Shown here one piece after another: positions 55,830 through 64,000 of a stretch of 64,000 nt of DNA. The notes below the pieces were generated by a model. It made no database searches. It was not told where the DNA came from and saw nothing but the letters and a program-made list of their open reading frames with translations. Position 1 is the first letter of the stretch, and each line of letters begins with the position of its first letter. The position numbers and the translations under genes are program-made. The stretch is taken from contig NW_006921534.1 of NCBI RefSeq assembly GCF_000340215.1, positions 5,932,955-5,996,954 of the forward strand, in the 5' to 3' direction. The DNA is from Pseudocercospora fijiensis CIRAD86. Its lineage: Eukaryota; Ascomycota; Dothideomycetes; Mycosphaerellales; Mycosphaerellaceae.

Positions 55830-58800
55830 TTATTTAGTCTCGGGGTCGTCTAGCTATAATTCTAGGCGGTCTTTATCGCTAGACTAGTTAGGTTCCTCGG
55901 AGTTAGAGTTAGATAGCTAGAAGTCTAGTTTACTATTAGAATCGGAATCAATATCGGAAACGCTCTATATATAGTTAATCCGTATATAATCCTCCCTCTA
56001 TTCTTAAGTTATTCCTAATAGCTTACTAAGACGAACCTAGGGATAGGCATAGTTCTTAGGCAGAATAGGATCTATAATAGCGGTAGGATCCTCCTCCCGA
56101 TAGGCATCTAAGGACAGTAGAGGGTCTATAGAGGCACTAACTTCCTCCTCGGTCGGCGGAGGGCGGGTAGGTTCGCGTAACTTAACGATCTTCTTTAGAT
56201 TAGCCCGAGGGTAAGAGTGCTTCAAGGTAGCACTATCTAGCTCCTAAAGAAGGTATACGGAACCCGAGTAAAGGACCTCCTTTACTCTATAAGGACCCTT
56301 CCACTTAAAGGCTAGCTTATAGGAGTAACTATACTCTAGTTCGGACCGGTATAGAAGGACTATATCGCTAACCTTTAGAGGTTCCTAATTAACAGCATTA
56401 TAGTTATTAAAATACTGCTTAGCTTCCTCCCGAAGGCGACGTTGTCGAGTAAGACCCTCCTAAGAAGTCGTAGTTATATCCTTAAGAGCCTTAGCCCGTA
56501 GGGCAAGAAGATCTACCCTAGTACGAATAGACCCCTAATCGTAAACGCCGTGCGTGCGGTAGGACAATTTAATAGGAAGAACGGCGTCCCTCCTAATTAT
56601 AAGTTCCGCCGGTATAAGTCTAGTCGTATCGATAATAGTAGTTCGGTCCGTCTAGAGAAGGGCTAGGACGCGGGTAGAAATAGGAACTAATCTGTCGCTA
56701 CTATTAGTTATCTTAGATAGGGCATTAATTAACGACCGATAGCCGCGCTTAATAATAGCATTCGATTAGGGATAGTATAGGGAGATGCGAACGTTTTTCG
56801 CCCCGTACGAAATAAGTAGCGCTTAAACCTCCTTAGCTATATTATTCGTAGCGTTGTCTAAGATAACCTCGTAAGGTGTTCCCTAGCGGCAAAACAGATC
56901 CTTAAATAGGAAGGTAGCTATATTACGAGCATTAATAGCACCGCAACCTTTATAGAAATAATAGGCCTCCGGCTATCGAGAAAGACCCTCTCGAATAATA
57001 TATAGGCTATTATTGCGGCTAAGATAGACCCTATCGCTATACTACCGCTCCCTAACTAACTAGGCAGTAGGGATACGTAGCTCTCCTAGATACCGGTAGC
57101 TATTCCTAAAGTTGCACTTAGGACAGCTCTTATAGTAGCGAGAGATATCGGCCTATACGCCGTCCTACTAGTACCGATAACGAAGGACATCGAAGGTGCC
57201 CTCCGCCGCCCGGTAGCTAAGCTTATTATAAACAGAACGAAGGATTTCTTATCGGGCTACTAGATCGTTAATAATACGCTAGAGCGGTATATTAACTATA
57301 GCCTGTCGCTAAAAGATGCGATCCTTAATAAGGAATCTCCGAGAATAGCGAATAATACGACGGTATTAACTCCTTAATAGACCGGGAGCTCTCTTCGTAT
57401 AGGTAAGGAAGTAGGCGATATTATAGGAGTCGTCGGAGTAGACCCTATTAAGGATATTATCCCTACCTAGTTTACCCGCCTTAGCATCGTCCTAGCCCTC
57501 GTCGTTAGTAGTAGGGTCTTCGTTAGGCTAGTTACTAGGTTAGTCGTCGGTAGTAGGCCTAGTAATTACTAGTATAGTATTAATATAGAAGGTAGTAAAG
57601 AAGGTGCGGTTAATAACCGCGTCGACATCCTCTTCTTCTATTATCTTAGCGATGTCCTCTTCTATAGTAGGCCTTCTAGAAAGGCTATCCGGTCTAGTAT
57701 ACTTCTTGCTAGGAATATAGAAGACGTCGAAATTAAACAAATAGATCTAGGCAACCTACCGAGCTATCGTAGAGTTAGGCAGGTCGGAGGCTATATAGTT
57801 AAGTTAATAGACTAGCGTCTAAGCGTCGACTTCTAGGCGAAAGAACACTCTAAAGAGCTAAGGTCGGAACTTCTTAAGAGCCTTATAGACACTAAGGCAC
57901 TCTCGCTTGCTAGCATCGTATCGGGCCTCGATAGGTTTCTATAAACCGGACTCGTACCGGATAGGATAACGTAAGGAGGGCTTCTTACGATTATACTATA
58001 TTAGTATCTCGCCGTAGCCTTCCCCGCTCGAGTCGATAGCAACAATTAGCAGACCTACGCCTTCCGAGTAGTTAATAGAGGTAAGCGTAGGCGCGCTAAC
58101 AAGTGCCTTAGTAACCTTGTCCTTAGCGGCTTAGTAAACGGAGGTCTATTTAAACTCTGCATCCTTCTTAAGTAAGGCGTATAGAGGCTTGCATACTAAC
58201 GCAAAGTTTTCGACCTAGATACGGAAGTAGGAGACTACTCTAAGCTAGATCCGGACATCTTTCTAGCAGGTAGGGTCGGGCTAGGATACAATCTTTAGGA
58301 CCCGTACATTGTTAGGATAGCGGCCGTTCTTATTAGTTACAAACCCGATAATGTTTATTCGTTTATATAGGAGCTAAAGCTTCTCCCTATATACCGTTAG
58401 GTTAGCTCGCTCTAGGTCGTAGAGGACACTATCGAGGTTCTAAATGTATTCGAGAAAGAACCTACGGATGCTAGGCTCTACTTCTTTATTATCGTACCTA
58501 GTTTTAGGGCCCTTAATGCTAATATCGTTAAGGAAAGGCATCGCTATATAGGAGATATAGGCCGCGAGGACTTAGTTTATAATGCGAACGAACTAGGCTA
58601 TAGAGTTAGTTGCCCCTTATAGAAGGGTAGTTTGTCTATATAGCCTAAGAGGTATCTCGAAACTAGTAAGGTCGCGGCTATTAGGATAGAGAGGGATCTA
58701 GTCGTAGCCTAAGAAAACATTAACTAGTAAGGCTACAATATAGTTAGCAAAAGCTTCCGAGAACCTATTAGTCTCCGGAGGGAGGTTAGTATCTCTAATC

Positions 58801-59570
58801 GTAACTGCGTTAAACTTTTATATAGCGTTAATTAGACGGTACTTCTTTAGTTCCTTAGGAGCTGTCTTCTTCTAAACTAGGAAGTATAGGTTACGATACG
58901 AGGCATAGGAAGGCTCTAAGGTACTAGCCTTTATACGCTGCCGTATTATGTCCTTAACTATACCTCTTAGGCTTAGGTTTAGCTTAAACCCTAGGTAAGC
59001 CTAAGGCTTATACTCGATCGTTCGGATCCTCTATAGAGGGGCAACCTCCGGGTTAATCCTGCCTAGATGCGTAAAGTTATATACTAATACGGCTTCGCGG
59101 TTGTATAGAAGCTCGTATAGCAAATCCAGTTCGAGATCCGAAAGCTCGATGCTAGGTTTAATGTTCGCTAGTCTCTCCGGCGTTAGCCTCGATCCCCTAG
59201 GAATAGCGGAGAACTTTTTAGTAATATACCTCTAGTCGTATAGACTATCCCTAGGTATTAACATCGCTTCGCGGTTAAGGCACTTTTGTCGCTAGTTAGG
59301 ATTTCCGCTAGGATTAGACCTATCGGTTATATATACGCTACCTTTTACGGGCTTAATCTTATTAGCTACTCTCTTATATAGGGTATATATACTAACCGCT
59401 CGTAATACCCGAGCTCTCTCTCTTTAACGTTAGGCCCGGAGATTAGCGCAACAGAATAGCGCGTAAACTTTATTAGAAGTCTCCTTAAGTCGGTAGGTAT
59501 ATAGCTAGTAATCCTGATTTATAATTCCGGCGAAAACGTTAGATTCCTAATAATACCCCCGGGGTAGCAT
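55830..59570 (-). pseudogene. Gypsy-2 pol: reverse transcriptase, RNase H, integrase (RIP-inactivated)
   Basis: A 1247-codon minus frame from the ATG of the TAATG at 59572-59568 to the TAA at 55830-55832. RT signature LDRLANIK...ELLYELLYNREAV, FLGYD-stop-IPLYP and YIAMPFLNDISIKG (catalytic DD damaged). RNase H SSGEGYGEILI and KPIEARYDASKRECLSVYKAL. YIPSKKYTRPDSLSRRP at about 57650 marks the RNase H/integrase boundary; integrase follows to about 56300. The acidic tail has SVSDIDSDSNSKLDF. All stops inside fit CAG/TGG/CAA decay. Confidence 0.82.
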
Positions 59571-59573
59571 TAG
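59547..59573 (+). promoter_or_regulatory. GC palindrome with overlapping stop-start TAATG between Gypsy-2 gag-pro and pol
   Basis: Fourth Gypsy-2 palindrome copy. On the minus strand bases 59572-59568 read TAATG: TAA (59572-59570) ends the gag-pro frame and ATG (59570-59568) opens the pol frame. The GC hairpin follows immediately downstream of the ATG. Confidence 0.65.
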
Positions 59574-62500
59574 CTCGGCGTTCTAATTAGTTAGTTCGGA
59601 TTTAGGTAGATTAGCTTCCGGCGGCGATGCCTGCGATAGCATTATTACCGAGATTCGTGCACTAGGTAGTCGTTGCACTATTATACTCGCTATCGCTTCG
59701 AGCATTCGTCTCCTTAGTATAGAGCCTAGAAACTAGCCTTATCGTACGGAGCGGCGCACCTCTAGATATAACCTATTTAAGCTATATTAACTTATAGCGC
59801 AGATTGCCGGTCTTATAACCGCGCTATAGCGTTTCCCGAAGAGCGCTTAGAAGTAGTAAGGATATCCTCGTAGGACTTGTAGCTAGTGTTTCCGATATAA
59901 CTAGTAAATACGACTCGGTTGCCCTTCTAGTTAGCGATAGTTCCTTCCTAGGAGCTATCGTCGTAGTTGCGCTAGATATCCCGGGTTATACGAGACTATA
60001 GTCGACCTAGAATAATTAGCGTGTTCGGGTTAGCGGCAATCTAGAAGGTAAAGGAAAAGCATATACCGAAAGCGTCTACTATAATATTATAGCAGGCACC
60101 TACTAGCGCAACCTCCCTATTTACTCCCTATATACTAAGGGAAATATCTCTATTTATTAGCAGTCGGAGCTATTTAGCCTAGTGCTTACTTATAATAAGT
60201 AACTCTAAACTATTATTAAGCATTGCTAGCAACTGCTAACTATAGCTTCCGATAGTAACTTAAATATAGATAGCGGGAACGATAGTAAAGGAACGGGTAA
60301 CTGCGGAAAGGTCTATATTATTAGGGATAGAGTAAAGTTCCTTAGGTCGAGGAGGTCCTGCTCGACCGATTTGTTAGCTAGTAAATCGGACAGCCTTAAT
60401 AGAAACTAAAACCGAAGTAGGGTCGGTATTATTATCCCCTCGGCCTATCTCCTTAATCCCCTCTTCGTTAGTATTATCGATAGTCTCCTAGCTCTCGTAG
60501 GTTACTAATTCGCCTTCTACTAACTCCTAGGCCCCTAAAAATTTAGGAAGGAACTATAGGGAAGAGACGTCGATATAGTCCTCTCGCCCCTATTTACGTC
60601 GGAGGACTGCAAGGTCTTTTATAAAGGTAGCATCGTTAGGAATCCGGCTCTAGAACAGGTTAGTAGGCAAACCGTATACTAGAAGCTCTCCTATAGATAC
60701 GTTAGACTTAAGGTCTAGGAACTATAAAGCCTAGAAGAGAGCATTTGCCTTTGTGTCGTAAGAGTTAGTAGGCCTAGTACTATACTTCTTTATATACCTA
60801 TTAAAGCGAAAGCTCTTTAGGTCGGCTGACTTTCGTTTATAGGCCGGCGGGTTGGCTAGGCCTAGGGTGCTACTAATGTCGGTAGCAACATCCTCTATAT
60901 CGACCTCTAGAGTCTCTAGGACGACTAGGCTTTCTATAGGTAGGGTACTAGGTACAGTGCTAGGTATAGTACTAGATCGGGCAGCACGGTCTATAGCTGT
61001 CTAGAGAGTCTTAGTTTTTACGGTTAACTCGCGCTATTGCTTAGCCTTGTCGGCCGCCTTGTTCTTTAGTACTCTAGTAGGGGCTGCTACACTAGGGCGA
61101 GTAGGGTTCTAAGGGTTCTTGCCCTTGCTTTAGGACTAGGTCTAAGACCGTATAGTAGCGTAGACATCTATACTATTCTTAGTAACCGCGTAAACATTAG
61201 TAACTGCGTCCGGATCCTAAGACACAAAGTTAACTTTAACAGGCTTAGTAGTACTATTACTACTCCGCTCCTCAACCTATTTTACTCTAACCTTCTAAGT
61301 TTCTCGTTTAGTAATAGCGGCGAGGGTACTGTTCCTAGTGTCCTTAAACTCGATCTTGCTACTATACTTCTTCTCTAGAAGACTCCTAAGTTGAGGTAGC
61401 TTCGGAGCTCTACGATCCTACTCGAAGTTAATCTTATCGCCGGTGTCGGTATAGTAGAACCGACTATTTACTTGTATAACGAGCTTCCTCTTAAGAAGCT
61501 CTTTCTAGATAGGGCAGTCTAATTAAACATGTTTAAAACCGCCGTATATCTAGCACTTGCTATCTAAGTTAGAATAGATCTTTCGTATAGCGTAGACGTT
61601 AACTAAAGGGGCCTTAGGGTAGTTAGGATCGGAAATCTAGTAGACCGGTAGCACATCCTTTAGTATGCTAGTATTAATAACCTCCCTAACTCGCTATAGT
61701 GCTTTCGTATTAAGGTTAAGCTAGGCTAGGGATTCAGCTAAGTCCGCAACGTCCTAAGAATGCTTAGTAACGGTAGGAGTTACGGTACTAGGACTACTTT
61801 GCGATTTAGGAAGAAACTTAGGCCCTCTAGTTCCCGAGGCATCGTTCCTTACCTAGGCTAGGTTATTCCGGTCCTCGCCGTAAATGAACTTCTTTATATC
61901 GGCGGAGCTATTAATGTCGTCCTTAATAGCCTCTAGGACCTCTTTATACTTCCTAAAGGTCTTAGGATTGGCTTCGCTAAGCTTATAGCGACGGAAGACA
62001 CGCTTAGCTATAGACTACGGCAACCCTTTAAGGAGCAGCCTCGTTCTCTAAGAATTCTCGAGGTCCTACTAGTCGATGCTGTCCGCTAACTTAACAAACT
62101 CGCGGACGTACTCCTTTAGGTCGTTATCTTCGGTACGCCTCTCTATATAGAGGTTCTTAAGCTACGTACGACTGCCTTTAATACGACGGCTATCGCGATC
62201 CTAATACTCCCTTATAAAGGCCTGTTTAAAGACCTCCTAGTCGGCATTAGACTTGTCGTCCTTTTCTAGGTAGCTAACTAGGGTTCTAAGGGTTCGGTAA
62301 AGCTTAGTAATAGTAGTCCTTATAAGGGACCGGACCTTGTACTAGTCCGACTCCTCTTCGAGTCCGTACTCGGCTAAGTTGTCCTTAAAGCGTTCTACGT
62401 ACGCCGTAGCGTTCTACCCTTCGAACAAAGGGTTCTTACTGCTTCCTAGCTCTAGCGGGCGACGCCTGTTCTAACGGAGAAGGTTAGTTTGCCCTTAAAT

Positions 62501-62680
62501 TATCTTTATAACGATATTATAGAGGGCCTCGGGCATAGAAGGCTCGATAGCCCCTAGTTCGACGGCGCTTAGTATAACTAGTCGTCGCCTAATTTCTTCG
62601 TTAATAGGGTCCGGTAGGTTATTAGATTCCGAAGATTCCGCTAATTCGTAATGCTCGTTTTCGCTAGAGCTAGAGCTTAT
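59570..62680 (-). pseudogene. Gypsy-2 gag-protease (RIP-inactivated)
   Basis: A 1037-codon minus frame. The probable start ATA (from ATG) at 62680 gives SSSSSENEHYELAE. The capsid-like helical region has EVFKQAFIREYQDRDSRRIKG and EYVREFVKLADS. The zinc knuckle at about 61505-61555 is C-stop-IYGGFKHV-stop-LDC (CX2CX4HX4C with the second Cys position lost to a stop). Towards the end there is a retropepsin-like SYSQQLLAMLNNSLELLIIS, where the catalytic Asp appears as Asn. It ends at TAA 59572-59570, overlapping the pol start. Confidence 0.78.
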
Positions 62681-62799
62681 TCGATTATCGTAAAGTAGTT
62701 AAAATAAAATGCTATAGGAAAGTGTTTTTAGTGTATGTTATAGGTTTAGTTTGTTTCGATATTGCTATACGAGAGAATAGTATACTAGGCTGTTTTCTT

Positions 62800-62826
62800 C
62801 TAATATTACCCCCGGGGTAGCATTAG
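62800..62826 (+). repeat. GC palindrome, Gypsy-2 copy 5
   Basis: CTAATATTACCCCCGGGG then TAGCATTAG, in the Gypsy-2 leader about 120 bp upstream of gag. Confidence 0.8.
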
Positions 62827-63480
62827 AATTTAGCCTCCTAGGGGTCGCCTATATATCCCTAGGAGCTAAGTTTAGTATTAGACGAAAGCCGCTCGGAGGG
62901 AGAGACTACAATCTCTATTTACACCTAGATCCTAGAAACTAGCTCGTATCTCCTTTAGCTAGGCGGGGGGGGCGGGGACCTTCTTTTTCTAGTAGAAGGC
63001 TAAGCACTATCCGAACGAGGCAGCGAATCCCGAAACAATCTACCCGGTTAATAGGGGAACTGTCTAGGTATCCGACCTATAATCTAGAAATTGCTATCGT
63101 ATAGATAGTCTTAGCAAACTAAGTAAGGCCGATAGGTAATTAGTCTATCTCCTCCTTAGGCGGGCGGTAGCTTATCTCGAGCAAGCGGTACTAAATAGGT
63201 CTTCGACCCGGAGCCGAGTCCTTAGAAGCTAGCTATAGTTATAGACTAGGCCCTAAGCTATAACAGTCCTAAGGGTTTGTAGCTTTTCGGGGTTAAAGCG
63301 ATGCCCTCGTTAAGAGGTTTCTCTACTTGTCGTAACGGCCCCTTAAGATACTTCGGTATCGTCTATATCGTAGGCTCTTATCGTACCCTCGCTTCGGTTA
63401 TAGCTATTCGTGCCTAGAGACTACCTTTAACATACCCGAACCTGTTAGATATAAAGAGATAGCCCTACCTTCGGCTCTAA

Positions 63481-63759
63481 TAAAGGACGGAAACTAATAC
63501 TACTACTACTACTTGTAGCAATAGTATAGGCTACCGAGGGTAATATAACCTATAGCAATATAGGCAGCTATATTTAGCAAGATAGGATAACGAGACTGTC
63601 GCTTAGGCTAATAACTAGAGCCCTGCAATATAGGCATTATAGAAGTGTAACATAAACAATGTGCTATACGAGGTTGATGCTCTATCTATAATGTAGAAGG
63701 AGGCCTCTTATATAGGCTCAAAACTAGCCTATAGGTATAGAGCCGGTTACTAGCTAATA
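63481..63759 (-). repeat. Gypsy-2 5' LTR (279 bp)
   Basis: Begins TAAAGGACGG and ends TTACTAGCTAATA on the plus strand. Partner of 50788-51066 and somewhat less RIP-altered. Confidence 0.92.
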
Positions 63760-64000
63760 CTAGGCCTATTAGTTATAGCTTCTACCTTATTACACTATCT
63801 ATAACACCTTCTATGTGTCCCTCCTTAAGCCGTACTACCTACGCGAAGGGGATGAAGTACCTACTAAATCCGAGGACATACTAGCTAATAGCGAAGAGCT
63901 ATAGTCTATAGAACGTATCCTAAAGCATCGGACTAGGTAGGGCAAGAAGGAGTACCTATTAAGATAGCAAGGCTATTTACCTAAATAGGACTTATAGGAA
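63760..64000 (+). pseudogene. Gypsy-1 integrase C-terminus with chromodomain (RIP-inactivated, runs off window)
   Basis: Resumes the frame cut at 50787: AY-stop-L...LPYYTIYNTFYVSLLKPYYLREGDE, then a chromodomain beginning SIERILKHRTR and KKEYLLR-stop-QGYLPK, matching the ILxHRxRxGKxEYLVKWxGYP consensus. This class of Gypsy (chromovirus) integrates into heterochromatin. Confidence 0.8.

Larger units (their letters stand above)
50788..63759 (-). mobile_element. Gypsy-2, a 13.0-kb LTR retrotransposon nested in Gypsy-1
   Basis: 12,972 bp with 279-bp LTRs at both ends and a 4-bp CTAG duplication (50784-50787 and 63760-63763). Deleting it rejoins the Gypsy-1 integrase C-terminus (FRIREPRGT to YVSLLKPY). 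On the minus strand, in order: 5' LTR, leader, gag-pro, pol, a 436-bp palindrome-bounded spacer, a large unknown ORF, the TRIM copy 2 insertion, 3' LTR. LTR ends TAAAGG...CTAATA are consistent with RIP-changed TG...CA. Unusually long for Gypsy (about 12.3 kb without the TRIM). Confidence 0.9.
39640..64000 (+). mobile_element. Gypsy-1 (Ty3/Gypsy LTR retrotransposon), RIP-degraded, split by two nested elements
   Basis: Plus-strand order gag, protease, RT, RNase H, integrase, chromodomain. Its own sequence occupies about 39640-43873, 49192-50787 and 63760-64000 (continuing beyond the window). The rest is a Copia element (inserted between RNase H and integrase) and Gypsy-2 (inserted near the integrase C-terminus). 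The 5' boundary is set by the composition change. Its LTR was not identified, because the 3' LTR is outside the window; 39640-40480 presumably holds the 5' LTR and leader. Confidence 0.85.

Noticed and set aside
39640..64000. Frequent in-frame TAG codons considered as stop-codon reassignment
   Set aside because: TAG is confined to the repeat islands; single-copy genes in the window use normal Trp/Gln codons and normal stops. RIP-type C-to-T/G-to-A mutation explains TAG and TAA.

Overview
The window is nuclear DNA of a filamentous ascomycete, most probably a Dothideomycete. The evidence is short (about 47-165 bp) GT-AG introns with CTAAC-like branch sites, fungal-type proteins (Zn2Cys6 regulator, squalene epoxidase, MPG1, SDS22, Bot1/mS35), and long repeat islands carrying the footprint of repeat-induced point mutation (RIP). 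In those islands TpA is in excess, CpA/TpG are scarce, and conserved Trp/Gln codons have become TAG/TAA without frameshifts.

Layout. 1-1640: 3' part of a SulP sulfate permease. 1.6-7.5 kb: gene-poor DNA with a dispersed 17-bp repeat. 7.5-11.6 kb: RIP-damaged piggyBac-type transposon, with an antisense second ORF and a 683-bp TRIM-like LTR element inserted in it. 12.1-39.6 kb: gene-rich, ordinary composition. In order: GDP-mannose pyrophosphorylase (-); a hypothetical with an N-myristoylation signal (+); a 2EXR/F-box-like protein (-); a divergent SdhC paralogue (+); a BTB protein (+); an SDR (-); a small Cys-rich secreted protein (-); an LPA acyltransferase (-); mitoribosomal mS35/Bot1 (-); a split tRNA-Trp-like locus (-); a GH2 beta-galactosidase pseudogene broken in two, with a divergent O-methyltransferase (-) / haem-oxygenase-like protein (+) pair between the halves; SDS22 (+); a Zn2Cys6 regulator (+); and squalene epoxidase (+). 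39.6-64.0 kb: nested retrotransposons. Gypsy-1 (+) is interrupted by a complete 5.3-kb Copia element (120-bp LTRs, CTAAT duplication) and by a complete 13.0-kb Gypsy-2 (-) element (279-bp LTRs, CTAG duplication). Gypsy-2 itself carries a second TRIM copy and a large ORF of unknown function.

Most notable points. (1) The O-methyltransferase/haem-oxygenase-like pair sits exactly between two halves of a decayed GH2 gene, so it looks like a recently inserted two-gene cassette. (2) Gypsy-2 gag-pro and pol appear coupled by an overlapping stop-start TAATG, embedded in a 27-bp GC-rich palindrome that recurs five times in Gypsy-2 and once in Copia. (3) A TRIM has tRNA-like Pol III A and B boxes across its LTR/internal junction. 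(4) A tRNA-Trp-like gene has a canonical anticodon intron plus a 56-bp GT...AG insert in the D-loop. (5) The SdhC paralogue has altered ubiquinone/haem-region residues. Exon coordinates were assigned by eye from splice consensus and protein-family continuity; no alignments or database searches were run.
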